From NCBI GenBank assembly GCA_902765725.1, contig CACXAT010000009.1, forward strand, positions 1 through 64,000: a stretch of 64,000 bases of DNA, read 5' to 3'. The translations under genes and the position numbers were made by a program. Each line of letters begins with the position of its first letter. The first letter of the stretch is position 1. This document shows, one piece after another, positions 1 through 8,897 of this stretch. Below the pieces are notes generated by a model. That model was not told the DNA's origin. It worked only from the letters and a program-made list of their open reading frames with translations, and did no database searches. Source of the stretch: an uncultured Lachnospiraceae bacterium (GTDB lineage Bacteria; Bacillota; Clostridia; Lachnospirales; Lachnospiraceae).

Positions 1-615
1 CTGAAGTAGATTCCAAGAAAACTCTTGAGTATGCAAATCAGCAGTATATCGGTTCAGATGACAAGTACTTTGCTGTATACACAAACGGTTACTATAGGAT
101 CCCTTCCGGCAACATTGACTGGAATAACTTCAGTTACAGCGATTATTCGATCAATTTTGTAGGGATCATCGATAAAGCGACCGGCAAAACAGAGAAGGAG
201 TATGATCTGGCCCAATACCTGCCCAAGAACGGCGGACTGGAAGAAGTTCAGTATGAGAACGGTAATTTCAAGTTCCGTGCAGCCTCATATGATGATATGT
301 CGGGCAAGATGACCGTATGTAAATATGTCCTTGATTCTCAGACGGGAAAAGTAGTTGATAAGAAAGACACTCCCTATGAAGAATCGAATTACCATTATTA
401 CTATCACACATTTGATTTCGGTGATTACACGGTCAAGATCTCACAGGAATGGGATGAGGCTGATAAGGGAAGAAAAGGGCGGTCTGCAGGTCTGCGGCAG
501 AGTTTATGATAAGCTGGTTTATGAGTATAAAGCCAGCTTAAAGCGGGAAGACCGGTATCGGATCAAGGATAGCGCCGGCGCCGTTAAATGGGAAGGAGCG
601 GCAGAGGATGAATAA
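1..615 (+). pseudogene. C-terminal part of an unrecognised protein, apparently frameshifted
   Basis: An open frame enters from the left edge and reads through to a stop at 507-509. It is rich in Tyr, Asp and Lys, with beta-strand-like phrases such as DKYFAVYTNGYYRIPSG and VCKYVLDSQTGKVVDKKD, but I do not recognise a family. Around 470-485 (purine-rich GGGAAGAAAAGGG) the plausible coding frame moves by one base. The continuation VCGRVYDKLVYEYKASLKRE runs to a stop at 613-615, overlapping the next gene start by 8 bases, as expected for a coupled real gene end. Either the gene is broken or a base was lost or gained in sequencing. The start lies outside the window. Confidence 0.5.
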
Positions 616-1297
616 AGCAGAGCTGCACAGAGAATTATATGATCTTCAGGATCTGAAGTACCGTGATATGCAGATAAAGATAATCCCGACCATCAATCCG
701 GAGTCTGTCATTGGAGTGAGAACCCCGGAACTTAGGCGTATGGCAAAAGATATTTTGAAAGCCGGGAATTATAAGGGCTTTCTTGAACAGCTGCCGCATA
801 AATATTTTGAAGAAAACCAGCTGCAGGCTTTTATCATCTCCGGGATAAAAGATCTGAATGAATGCATGGAGGAACTGGAGAAGTTCCTGCCTTATGTAGA
901 TAACTGGGCTACGTGCGATCAGATGTCTCCGAAGATCTTCAGGAAGCACAAAGAAGTGCTTCCTGCACATATAAAAGATTGGATCGATTCTGAAAAGATA
1001 TATACCGTGAGATTCGGGGTGGGAATGCTTATGGAGCATTTCCTGGATGATGACTTTGATCCCCTGTATCCTGAGATGGTCGCAAAGATCAGAAGTGAAG
1101 AGTATTACGTCAATATGATGATCGCCTGGTATTTTGCAACCGCTCTCGCAAAGCAGTATGAAAGCGTTCTTCCCTATATTGAGGAGAAGCGTCTTGATGA
1201 CTGGACGCATAACAAGGCAATACAGAAGAGTGTGGAAAGCAGAAGAATTACAGAGGAACAAAAGCTGTATCTGAAATCGTTAAAAGTGGTCCGTTAA
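608..1297 (+). CDS. DNA alkylation repair protein, AlkD-like
   Basis: This 229-residue protein resembles the HEAT-like-repeat DNA glycosylases of the AlkD/AlkC family, which excise N3- and N7-alkylated purines. The match rests on the family-like start (LYDLQDLKYRDMQIKIIPTI), the segment VIGVRTPELRRMAKDI near residues 35-50, the conserved DNWATCDQM near 97-105 (in AlkD a Trp/Asp pair lines the lesion pocket), and a last third with YYVNMMIAWYFATAL. The length is normal. The ATG at 608 lies inside the end of the preceding frame, so the two are probably translationally coupled. No second repair gene is adjacent. Confidence 0.9.
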   Translation: MNKAELHRELYDLQDLKYRDMQIKIIPTINPESVIGVRTPELRRMAKDILKAGNYKGFLEQLPHKYFEENQLQAFIISGIKDLNECMEELEKFLPYVDNWATCDQMSPKIFRKHKEVLPAHIKDWIDSEKIYTVRFGVGMLMEHFLDDDFDPLYPEMVAKIRSEEYYVNMMIAWYFATALAKQYESVLPYIEEKRLDDWTHNKAIQKSVESRRITEEQKLYLKSLKVVR

Positions 1298-1330
1298 TTA
1301 CAAAATGCAATATCGGAAGAGAATATCTCC

Positions 1331-1357
1331 CTGCGTAAGGTATTGCTTGTTACGCAG
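1331..1357. promoter_or_regulatory. Perfect inverted repeat upstream of the MerR-type gene
   Basis: Arms CTGCGTAA (1331-1338) and TTACGCAG (1350-1357) are separated by 11 bases in the 100-base gap before the MerR-type gene. A TTGCTT at 1343-1348 and TAGGAT at 1368-1373 lie 19 bases apart, the long spacer typical of MerR-controlled promoters. The repeat overlaps the putative -35 rather than sitting centrally in the spacer, so autoregulation is only a suggestion. Confidence 0.35.
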
Positions 1358-1397
1358 CGTCATGTTGTAGGATACATGGCGAAAGGAGGCAAAAGCT

Positions 1398-2123
1398 ATG
1401 TCAAAATATACGACGGGAGAACTTGCGAAGCTCTGCGGCGTCACTGTACGAACGGTTCAGTACTATGATACCAGAGGCATCCTGATTCCCAGTGAGCTTT
1501 CCGAAGGTGGACGGCGGCTCTACTCGGACGACGATCTGAAGCGCATGAAGATCATCTGCTTTCTGCGGGAACTGGATCTTCCCATCGACGCGATCTCTCA
1601 GATCCTGAAGGAAGAGCATCCTGAGAAGGTGATATCCCTGCTGATCGAACAGCAGGAGACTGCCCTTTCAGATGAGATCTCCGAGAAACAGGAAAAGCTG
1701 GAAAAGCTTCGCGAGCTGAAAAACGGACTGAAAGGCAAAACCGAATTCTCTCTTGAAACAATCGGTGACATAGCCGTCATTATGGAAGGCAAGAAAAAAC
1801 TGAAAAGAATGCGCAGGACGATGATCCTGTCCGGGATCCCGGTTACAGCGCTGCAATGGTTTTCCATCATCTTCTGGATCGTCAGAGGCATCTGGTGGCC
1901 GTTCATCGTCTGGGTACTGGTGGCGGTCCCCTGGGGCATACAGGTCAGCCGCTGCTATTTCAATCATGTGAAATACATCTGCCCGGAATGCCATGAGGTA
2001 TTCAAACCTTCTCTGAAGGAAGCTTTCTGGGCAAATCATACCCCGACTGCCCGCAAACTGACCTGCACTGCCTGCGGCCGGAAGGGCTTCTGCGTAGAGA
2101 TCTGGGGAGGTGAAGAAAAATGA
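1398..2123 (+). CDS. MerR-family regulator with membrane anchor and C-terminal zinc ribbon
   Basis: Residues 4-70 form a MerR winged helix: YTTGELAKLCGVTVRTVQYYD, then the GGRRLYSDDDL wing. A Glu/Lys-rich coiled coil follows at about 82-112. Two hydrophobic stretches (about 142-162 and 166-187) look like membrane spans. The C-terminus carries C195-x2-C198 and C223-x2-C226, a probable zinc ribbon. The ribosome binding site AAAGGAGG precedes the ATG at 1398. The stop overlaps the start of the YhfC-like protease gene by four bases (ATGA), so the two products are made together. A plausible but unproven reading is a membrane-held regulator released or sensed through the neighbouring intramembrane protease. 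Confidence 0.8.
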   Translation: MSKYTTGELAKLCGVTVRTVQYYDTRGILIPSELSEGGRRLYSDDDLKRMKIICFLRELDLPIDAISQILKEEHPEKVISLLIEQQETALSDEISEKQEKLEKLRELKNGLKGKTEFSLETIGDIAVIMEGKKKLKRMRRTMILSGIPVTALQWFSIIFWIVRGIWWPFIVWVLVAVPWGIQVSRCYFNHVKYICPECHEVFKPSLKEAFWANHTPTARKLTCTACGRKGFCVEIWGGEEK

Positions 2124-2935
2124 CGGAGTTTGAGAATATCGTCATTGGCAAAAGCAGCGTACCTGCCCTGATCATTACGATTATCCTGATGATTGCGATC
2201 CCTGTCCTCTTCTTCGTCTTCTGGCGCAGAAAGCATAAAGGACAGACAAACATCAGCTATCTGATTGCAGGAGCCATCGGATTTATCGTTTCCGCCCGCA
2301 TGCTGGAGCTTGGCGTGCATTATTTCTGCATCATTCAGGATAATCCTGTCTCACGGATCATCAATGGAAGCACTGTCGTTTTTGTTCTTTACGGGATCAT
2401 CATGGCAGGCGTTTTCGAAGAGTGCGGACGATATATCGTTCTGAAGTACATCATGAAAAAGAATCATACCCGTGAGAATGCGGTTCTGTATGGCATCGGT
2501 CACGGGGGAATAGAGATACTGGCTGTCGTTCTTCCCCTGATGATCACCTATCTTGCCATTGCAGTCCTGTTCTCGGGCGGAGATGTGGAAAACGCACTCA
2601 GTTCCCTGAAGATCACAGAGGAGACCGCCGCAGCTGCGCTTCCGTCTGTGCAGGCGGCTGCCGCGTTCGATTATGGCATGATGGTCATGAATGTCATAGA
2701 GCGGCTGTTTGCAATCCTGATCCATATCGGACTTACGGTTATCGTATATTACGGCATCATGAACGAAAAGAAGATCTGGCTGTCGGCTGCTATCCTGCTG
2801 CATATGCTGATGGATACATTCCCCGCTTTGTACCAGAGAGGTGTTCTTCCACTGTGGGCGGTTGAGCTATGGGCTGCCCTGTGGACGGTCGTGATCGTAT
2901 GGACAGCCGTAAAGCTGTACAGGAAAACGAAATAA
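2120..2935 (+). CDS. YhfC-family intramembrane metalloprotease homologue
   Basis: This 271-residue polytopic membrane protein has about seven hydrophobic segments. The EE pair in GVFEECGRYIVLKYIM (residues 97-112) and the following GIGHGGIE (126-132) match the glutamic/CPBP-like YhfC family, in which these residues sit in the membrane active site. A further His is in LLHMLMD near residue 227. It starts in an ATGA overlap with the MerR-type gene. Its natural substrate is unknown; the anchored regulator encoded just upstream is an attractive candidate by context only. Confidence 0.78.
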   Translation: MTEFENIVIGKSSVPALIITIILMIAIPVLFFVFWRRKHKGQTNISYLIAGAIGFIVSARMLELGVHYFCIIQDNPVSRIINGSTVVFVLYGIIMAGVFEECGRYIVLKYIMKKNHTRENAVLYGIGHGGIEILAVVLPLMITYLAIAVLFSGGDVENALSSLKITEETAAAALPSVQAAAAFDYGMMVMNVIERLFAILIHIGLTVIVYYGIMNEKKIWLSAAILLHMLMDTFPALYQRGVLPLWAVELWAALWTVVIVWTAVKLYRKTK

Positions 2936-2943
2936 AAGATGGC

Positions 2944-4287
2944 TTATTTCTTTATTTCCATGTTCTCCGGAAGGGCATAGCTCAGGATCATGGCGACTAC
3001 AAATACAACAGCGACTACATTTCCGCTGAAGACATCTCTTACGATCTGCGGGAATATACGCCAGATATCCTGCTCGGAGGCTGCCGTAAAACCGACGCCG
3101 ATCGCCAGTGACAGCGATGCGATGGTGATATTTCTCTGATTGAAGCCGCACTCTGCGATCATCTGCATACCGGACAGAAGAATCTGACCGAACATCATGA
3201 TGGTGCAGCCGCCCAGGACCGCCTGCGGAAGCGACGCAAAGAAGTTTCCGATGGGAGGGACGAGTCCTGCAAGGATCATGGCGACCGCACCGGTCATGAT
3301 GGTGAACCTGTTGACTACCTTTGTCATTGCGATCAGACCGACGTTCTGTGAGAAGGACGTCACAGGAGGACAGCCGAACAGAGAGGACATTGCGGATGCG
3401 TACCCGTCGACTGCAAGGGAGCCGGAGATCTCATCCTGGGTGATCCTCCGGCCGAGACCGCCGGACACCATGGCAGAGGTATCGCCGATCGTCTCTGCGG
3501 CGGATACGAAGAAAATCACACAGACAGAGAGGATCGCGCCGATATTAAACTGGGGTTTGAACATCAGAAAATGAGGCAGTGAGACAAATCCGCCGGACAG
3601 GATGGAGCTCAGATCGACCTTGCCCAGAAATGCGGAGAGGATATAGCCGACGATCAGGCCGGCAAGTACGGAGAGCTGCTTCAGGTAGCCCTTCGCCAGG
3701 ATGGTCCAGATCAGGCACACGGCAAGTGTGACCGTACCGATGATCAGGTTCTTGGCGGAGCCGAAGTCATCGGCATATCCGCCTCCGAAGGATCGGGTGC
3801 CGACGGTAAACAGCGACAGTCCGATTCCTGTGACGACAGATGCGGATACGATGGGTTTGATATATTTCACCAGGTGTCTGGCAAATAAACCGAGTGTACC
3901 TTCCATAATGCCGCCGATCAGGACTGCTCCCAGCATGGTGGGATATCCATAATTCGCCGCCACGGAGCAGAGGATCGTGACAAATGTAAAACTCACGCCC
4001 ATGACGATCGGCAGTCTTGATCCGATCCGCCAGATCGGATAGAGCTGAAGCAGCGTGGCAATGCCGGCGACGAACATGGCATTCTGGAGCAGCATGCCGA
4101 TCTGCGCCTGCGAGAGTGCCGGCTGGGCAGCTGCCGCTACGATCGTGATCGGAGCGAGATTCGAGACAAACATGGCAAGGACGTGCTGCATACCGAACGG
4201 GATCGCCTTCGTAACAGGGACCCTGCCGTCCAGACGGTAGATATTGTCGACGCTGACAGATGGATTATTGCCGGAATTGGCTGACAT
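2944..4287 (-). CDS. NCS2-family nucleobase (xanthine/uracil) permease
   Basis: The protein of about 447 residues has many membrane spans and NCS2 hallmarks: GMQHVLAMFVSNLAPI near the N-terminus, the TMD8-like SAAETIGDTSAMVSGGL, and CPPVTSFSQNVGLIAMTKV with the conserved Gln-Asn and Thr-Lys signatures. It would import a purine or pyrimidine base with protons or sodium; the exact base cannot be read. I chose the ATG at 4285-4287 because GGGAGGG lies 8 bases upstream; a longer start at 4350 lacks this. It is convergent with the YhfC-like gene. No purine riboswitch was seen in its leader. Confidence 0.9.
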   Translation of the reverse strand: MSANSGNNPSVSVDNIYRLDGRVPVTKAIPFGMQHVLAMFVSNLAPITIVAAAAQPALSQAQIGMLLQNAMFVAGIATLLQLYPIWRIGSRLPIVMGVSFTFVTILCSVAANYGYPTMLGAVLIGGIMEGTLGLFARHLVKYIKPIVSASVVTGIGLSLFTVGTRSFGGGYADDFGSAKNLIIGTVTLAVCLIWTILAKGYLKQLSVLAGLIVGYILSAFLGKVDLSSILSGGFVSLPHFLMFKPQFNIGAILSVCVIFFVSAAETIGDTSAMVSGGLGRRITQDEISGSLAVDGYASAMSSLFGCPPVTSFSQNVGLIAMTKVVNRFTIMTGAVAMILAGLVPPIGNFFASLPQAVLGGCTIMMFGQILLSGMQMIAECGFNQRNITIASLSLAIGVGFTAASEQDIWRIFPQIVRDVFSGNVVAVVFVVAMILSYALPENMEIKK

Positions 4288-4374
4288 AGTGATACCCTCC
4301 CAAGATTGCCTGAACTGTTCTGCCATACTAATTGTTTTGGAACCTAACAATATAGTAGCTCGGGAGAGGTTTGG

Positions 4375-4403
4375 ATTCTATGTACAAAAGTACAGAATAA
4401 CAA
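4375..4403 (-). promoter_or_regulatory. Promoter and operator of the nucleobase permease
   Basis: On the minus strand TTGTTA (4398-4403) and TAGAAT (4375-4380) are 17 bases apart. The spacer contains the palindrome TGTAC-TTTT-GTACA (4381-4394), which would place a dimeric repressor on the polymerase. The leader to the ATG is about 80 bases. Confidence 0.5.
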
Positions 4404-4450
4404 GCGCAAAAACTGTGCAATATTCACAGCATAGGCCGCTTCGGGGGAAC

Positions 4451-4903
4451 TCACAGGGTGGATTCCCTGCTGGAGGAGCGGATTAACTGGAAGAGGATCG
4501 CAGAGGTGACAAAGCCGGCTGCCATACTGCTCGCGAACAGCACGGTATAAGTGCCTTCCTGCCGGAACAGGGCTCCCTCGGAGAGCAGCAGGTACCGCAT
4601 ACACCGGTAGAGAGCCGCCCCGGGAATCATGGGGATAGAGGTCACGATCAGCAGACCGGTCGCCGGAGTCCGGAGGACCTTCGCAGAGAGTTCCGAGTAT
4701 ACCGAGACCAGGATCGTACCAGCATAGCCTGCCAGGTATTCATTTCCGGAGGCGTGCAGGACAAGAAGGTAGCACAGCCACCCGAGGAAGCCGCCGAAGC
4801 CTGCCATCAGTATGTGTCTGGTCCCGCGGAAGTTGTAGGCGAGCGCGAATCCTGCAGAGCCTGCGAAGGCGGCGATTAATTGAAGAGATTCATTCATTGT
4901 CAT
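4451..4903 (-). CDS. ThrE-like threonine/serine exporter, small C-terminal subunit (YjjB type)
   Basis: This 150-residue membrane protein has about five hydrophobic segments and the ThrE_2 phrase IPMIPGAALYRCMRYLL. It corresponds to the C-terminal half of single-chain ThrE exporters. The gene for the N-terminal half ends only 18 bases upstream, so the two parts form a split exporter. It is the last gene of the minus-strand unit 7001-4451. Export of Thr/Ser is inferred from family; other small amino or dicarboxylic acids are possible, since YjjPB has been linked to succinate export. Confidence 0.85.
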   Translation of the reverse strand: MTMNESLQLIAAFAGSAGFALAYNFRGTRHILMAGFGGFLGWLCYLLVLHASGNEYLAGYAGTILVSVYSELSAKVLRTPATGLLIVTSIPMIPGAALYRCMRYLLLSEGALFRQEGTYTVLFASSMAAGFVTSAILFQLIRSSSRESTL

Positions 4904-4921
4904 GGCTATACCCGGCGGTGT

Positions 4922-5698
4922 TCAGAGTATGAGGGCTGCGGCTGCGAATCCGAGTGCGACAACTGCGGACAGCAGCAGGGATTCGGCAAGGCAGATCAGA
5001 CCGGTGATGGTCTCTCCGGTCAGCAGATCCCGTATGGAGTTGGTGAATTTGACTCCGGGGATAAAGACCATTACGTTGCCGATGCTGATCAGCGCAGCGT
5101 GGGCGTCCTGGATTCCCAGGGACATCATGTTGGCAAGAAGGCCACCCGCGAGGGAGCAGACCAGGGCAACGAACAGGGCGTTGAAAGAAGCCTCCTGAAG
5201 GCGGCGCCTGAGACACAGAAGTATGGCGCCGGTCAGACCGGAGATCAGAAGATCTGCGGCGTTTCCCCCGAAAAAGACGGTGAAGGCCGCCGGGACTGCG
5301 GCGTAGATCAGCATCTGGACCGGCAGCGGGCGCTCCGGCATGCACCGGATCTCCTCCAGCCTTGCAAGAACCTCATCCGGGTCCTTATAGCTGCTGCATA
5401 TGCTCCGGGACAGGCTGTTGACCTGTCCCAGTTTGTCGAAATCATTTTCTGTGTGACTGATGCGGCATGTCTGCGTGCAGTTTTGCTGTGTGGAGGAACC
5501 CTCGTCATCCTGCGCGAAGCTGGCAGTGGTTATAATGGAGGATGTGATGCAGAACACATCTGTCCGGTCGAAACCGTAAGAGGTGCAGATCCTCCGGATG
5601 CTGTCCTCCACCCGGCTCACTTCGCCGCCGTATCTGAGGGTGGCTTCACCGACAGCCATCGCGGCATTCAGATATTTCTCAGCATCCTGTCTGTGCAT
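4922..5698 (-). CDS. ThrE-like threonine/serine exporter, large N-terminal subunit (YjjP type)
   Basis: A soluble N-terminal part (AEKYLNAAMAVGEATLRYGGEVSRVEDSI, followed by a VFCITSSIITT segment) precedes about five membrane segments, including PAAFTVFFGGNAADLL, VMVFIPGVKFTNSIRDLL and a C-terminal span. This is the ThrE_1 layout. I start it at the ATG at 5696-5698 because the longer frame begins with TTG at 5728 and would overlap the aminotransferase gene more. The short overlap with that gene suggests translational coupling. Confidence 0.85.
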   Translation of the reverse strand: MHRQDAEKYLNAAMAVGEATLRYGGEVSRVEDSIRRICTSYGFDRTDVFCITSSIITTASFAQDDEGSSTQQNCTQTCRISHTENDFDKLGQVNSLSRSICSSYKDPDEVLARLEEIRCMPERPLPVQMLIYAAVPAAFTVFFGGNAADLLISGLTGAILLCLRRRLQEASFNALFVALVCSLAGGLLANMMSLGIQDAHAALISIGNVMVFIPGVKFTNSIRDLLTGETITGLICLAESLLLSAVVALGFAAAALIL

Positions 5699-7001
5699 TT
5701 TTATCCGTATTCCCCGCAGATCTTGCAATTGAAGCAGTTATGCGCAGATATTCGTCGATATCTTTCTTACCGTGGCAGTGGAGAGGCGACACACGGATCG
5801 CGCCGTCTTTGATTCCCAGGGTGCGGACGATCCTCTCCGAATACTGGCTGCTGCTGAGTCTCTCAAATACCGTAACTCCGCGGTTCATGTATTCTTCCGC
5901 CAGTTCTGTAAGGCCGATTCCGTCGATGCTCATGGCAACAATCAGATCCTTCTTTGTAAGATCCTCGATATCGGTATAGACATGGACTCCCGGGATATGG
6001 CGAAGGCCGGGCACTGCCTTCGTTCCTTCCAGCATGCGGTGGAGCAGTGCGCGCTCCTGCAGATGGATCCGGTTCATGCCTTCGATGAACAGCTCACGTG
6101 AGCCATGCTTGTCTGGGGCGAAATGACGGCCGATGCTGCATACATAGTCAATGACTGCCATCATTGCGGCGAAATTGCCCGGCGCAGGTGTTCCGAGGGC
6201 CCAGACATCCGGTGCCTTGAACAGGAGCTTTGCGTGGAACATGTTGGCTACGCGGTGTGAGACATAGGCAAAGCCGCAGCCGCGAACTCCAAAGAACTTA
6301 TAAGGAGCAAAGTTGCACACATCTATGTCCCAGTCCTCCACGTCGATCACGCAGTGTGGCGCGTGCTGGACTGCGTCGCTGACTACATAGATATCCGGAT
6401 TGATCTCATGCACGCGGCGGGAGATCTCTTTGATGTCCATGATGTTTCCGGAGATATTGGAAGCCGCCATGACACTGACCAGGACGGTGTTCTCATCCAC
6501 ATGCTTCAGGACCTCCTCCACATCGATGCCGCCGGTCTGGGGATTGGCCGGGATCTCGCGGAATTCTCTTCCGGTCCGGATGCAGGCGTACTCGACCGCG
6601 TCATGGGCAGAGGGGTGCTCCAGCTGTGTCGTAACTGCGTTGGAACCCCATTTCACATTTTCAAGGATGGTAGAGACTGCCTGAAACATGGCCTGGGAAG
6701 CGGTCAGGTCGGTGATCAGCGCGCCCTGAGAGGTTCCGAAGACGATGTTCATGATCTCCCGGGTTCCTTCCGTTACGAACACGCCCAGATCTTTGCCGCG
6801 GCCTCTGGAGCGTTCAGGGCAGTCCGGGAATTCTTCCAGCTCACGTTTGATCTCAACTGCCTGTTTCAGTCTGAGAGATCCGCCGGAGTTTTCGAAAAAC
6901 AGACGGTGTCCGTATTCCGGGTCCGAGTCTGCGAAGCTGAACTGACTTTTGAGGTGCTCCTGATATTCGTCTGTAAAAAACACACCGTTTCTGGTATCCA
7001 T
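5679..7001 (-). CDS. Class V (cysteine desulfurase-like) PLP-dependent aminotransferase
   Basis: About 440 residues with the fold-type I class V pattern: FVTEGTREIMNIVF near residue 80, TTQLEHPSAHDA (the His that stacks on PLP), VVSDAVQHAP (Asp for the pyridine nitrogen), and the Schiff-base Lys in NFAPYKFFGVRGCGF. It lacks an obvious cysteine-desulfurase Cys loop near the end, so a transaminase or lyase acting on another amino acid is likely. The start at 6999-7001 has GGAGGA five bases upstream; a second ATG at 7013 overlaps that site. The two exporter subunits follow without a gap, suggesting the enzyme and exporter handle related compounds. Confidence 0.82.
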   Translation of the reverse strand: MDTRNGVFFTDEYQEHLKSQFSFADSDPEYGHRLFFENSGGSLRLKQAVEIKRELEEFPDCPERSRGRGKDLGVFVTEGTREIMNIVFGTSQGALITDLTASQAMFQAVSTILENVKWGSNAVTTQLEHPSAHDAVEYACIRTGREFREIPANPQTGGIDVEEVLKHVDENTVLVSVMAASNISGNIMDIKEISRRVHEINPDIYVVSDAVQHAPHCVIDVEDWDIDVCNFAPYKFFGVRGCGFAYVSHRVANMFHAKLLFKAPDVWALGTPAPGNFAAMMAVIDYVCSIGRHFAPDKHGSRELFIEGMNRIHLQERALLHRMLEGTKAVPGLRHIPGVHVYTDIEDLTKKDLIVAMSIDGIGLTELAEEYMNRGVTVFERLSSSQYSERIVRTLGIKDGAIRVSPLHCHGKKDIDEYLRITASIARSAGNTDKNAQTGC

Positions 7002-7149
7002 GATCTCCTCCATCTATAAACTCTGTCCAGGCCCCGCTGCAGGCGGCAGGGAACTTGTCCTGTTCTTCTCAGCCACAAAGTAGCACAGAAGATAACAAAA
7101 GTAAAAGTAATAATTATTATCTAATATATAGAAGAAATTAATATTATAA

Positions 7150-7201
7150 AATATAAAAATGCCCCGGAACAGATTCAATAGCGGGAGGTCTGTTCCGGGG
7201 C
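7150..7201 (-). terminator. Rho-independent terminator of the LIV-type binding-protein gene
   Basis: A perfect 13-base-pair stem (7161-7173 with 7189-7201, GCCCCGGAACAGA arm, 15-base loop) is followed on the minus strand by ATTTTTATATTTTA. It lies 42 bases after the stop of the binding-protein gene and separates it from the aminotransferase/exporter unit. Confidence 0.9.
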
Positions 7202-7242
7202 GAATGGTATGTTGCTGCTCAGTATGTCACTGCTCAGACTGC

Positions 7243-8523
7243 TTATCTTTTACTCCATACAACGGAAGGATAGGAGAGCTCCGCTACAGCCTTGTCTTCC
7301 GGATATACAGTGTTCAGGGCGCCGTCTGCGTACTGTACGATCACGCAGGCATGGTTCTCATTTTCGCCTGTCTCGCCGTATTTATATCCTTCGAGTGCCA
7401 TGGGATCGAGTGCCGGATCCAGATCCAGACCCTCTGCGAAAGCTGCGCGGATCGCGCTGCTGTCGGTGGAGCCTGCCTGGTTGATCGCAACTGCCAGAAG
7501 AACGCCGTTCCATACGTCAACAAGAACGTCACCGATCAGCGGGGAGCCGGTCTTTTCTTCAAACAGCTTCGCGATCTGCGCGGATGCCTCATTATCCATG
7601 GCGGTGCACCAGCGGGCAGTGGTCAGGACAGTGTCTGCATCCTTACCGAGTGTTTTGGCAAAACCGGAGGACATGAAGCCTCCGCGCTGTCCCAGGAGCA
7701 TCTTCGGGAAATAATCCTGAGCCTTGAACTCTTCCATGAAAGCAAGTGCGTCGGTTGCGTAGGAACTCATCATAACAACGTCCGCATTGGCATCCTTCAG
7801 AAGCCTGACCTTTGAAGATACGTCACGGTCTGTGGAATCATAGAATACATTTTCCACTACCTCGTAGCCGTGTGCCTCTGCCGCAGCCTTCTCAAGAGAG
7901 GCAATACCGGTACCGAAATCGGAATTCTCTGAGCACAGAGCGATGGTTTTGATATCACCGGAAGCTTCCTTAACAGAATCAATGAATTCCATGGAGCTTT
8001 CCACGTAGAAATCATCACCGCCGAAGCTTCTGAGCCAGTAATCATATCCTGCGTTCAGAAGACTCATGGAAGTACCCTCGGACAGCAGCGGTACAGAATT
8101 CTTCTCGGCAGCGACCATCGCGGCTGCTGTCGTTGTGGAGGTGAAGTGACCGAACAGGCCGACAACTCCTTCCTCCTGGATCAGATGCTCTGCTTCCGGA
8201 ACTGCGGTCTGTGTATCGATCTGCTCTCCGGTCACGAACTCAACCTTTGCACCTCCGAGATTCGGAAGCCCTTCATCAGCAGCAAAGGGAAGGGAGAGAT
8301 CTTCGTGTTTGTTATTGATCACATCCTCGAAGATATCCGCCAGAACTTCCCACTCATCACTGGCGGGGGACTGCCCGTTCTTCGCGATCATCAGACCGAG
8401 CCTGACGGTGTCGCCTGACGGGGCGCTGTCTGCTTCGGTTTCGGAAGCCATGACTCCTGCGGTCATGCCGGCTGTCAGGGATGCAGCCAGGATGACTGAC
8501 ATCAATTGTTTCATATATTTCAT
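7243..8523 (-). CDS. LIV-type ABC transporter substrate-binding protein (orphan copy)
   Basis: This is a periplasmic-binding-protein type 1 fold of the LivJ/LivK (HAAT) family of about 426 residues. A signal peptide (MKYMKQLMSVILAASLTAGMTAG, cleaved near ASETEADS) is followed by VRLGLMIAKNGQSPASDEW, LIQEEGVVGLFGHFTS and PKMLLGQRGGFMSSGF. The last phrase recurs in the paralogue encoded at 8898. I start at 8521-8523 with GGAGG eight bases upstream. No permease gene accompanies it, so it may deliver a second ligand to the importer encoded divergently at 10267-13576. Confidence 0.88.
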   Translation of the reverse strand: MKYMKQLMSVILAASLTAGMTAGVMASETEADSAPSGDTVRLGLMIAKNGQSPASDEWEVLADIFEDVINNKHEDLSLPFAADEGLPNLGGAKVEFVTGEQIDTQTAVPEAEHLIQEEGVVGLFGHFTSTTTAAAMVAAEKNSVPLLSEGTSMSLLNAGYDYWLRSFGGDDFYVESSMEFIDSVKEASGDIKTIALCSENSDFGTGIASLEKAAAEAHGYEVVENVFYDSTDRDVSSKVRLLKDANADVVMMSSYATDALAFMEEFKAQDYFPKMLLGQRGGFMSSGFAKTLGKDADTVLTTARWCTAMDNEASAQIAKLFEEKTGSPLIGDVLVDVWNGVLLAVAINQAGSTDSSAIRAAFAEGLDLDPALDPMALEGYKYGETGENENHACVIVQYADGALNTVYPEDKAVAELSYPSVVWSKR

Positions 8524-8897
8524 GATCCGCTCCTCCATAATGTTGTGATTCCGCCTTAAAATGTTGAAAACAAACATTTCAAGTGCGAACACCTTGTGCT
8601 GACTGTTGCGATGAGACAGAGAATAATGGAAAACAACTAAGTCAATTCTATATTATCAGTTTCAAAATACCATAGCAATACCAGGCACTGGTGTCATTTT
8701 GCTCAATAATCGGGCACCAAAATTGTGAAAAACTCATAAAAAATTTAAAATCCACATTTTCGTGTTGATTTCAAACACAATAAATGCTACAGTGACGTTG
8801 ACAAGTGAAACAGAAGATGGAAAAACAACAAATCAAGCAATGCCAATGTAACTACAGAGCAGGTATAACACAGGTGCACACACAAGGAGGAAAACAA
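8524..8897. promoter_or_regulatory. Divergent intergenic region between the two LIV-type binding-protein genes
   Basis: This 374-base AT-rich gap holds no gene. On the minus strand TTGCTA (8673-8678) and TAATAT (8650-8655) with a 17-base spacer form a good promoter for the orphan binding protein. On the plus strand TTGATT (8765-8770) and TACAGT (8788-8793), also 17 apart, could drive the importer operon. The leaders are about 130 and 100 bases. A GGCACTGGTGTC / GGGCACC cluster at 8690-8725 could bind a regulator, but this is weak. Confidence 0.55.

Noticed and set aside
4288..4374. Purine riboswitch before the nucleobase permease
   Set aside because: The leader is only about 85 bases and lacks the conserved loop and junction sequences of purine or xanthine aptamers.
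4880..5812. Plus-strand open frame of 310 codons opposite the exporter genes
   Set aside because: The minus-strand frames show ThrE family motifs and membrane segments; this one shows none and starts without a ribosome binding site.
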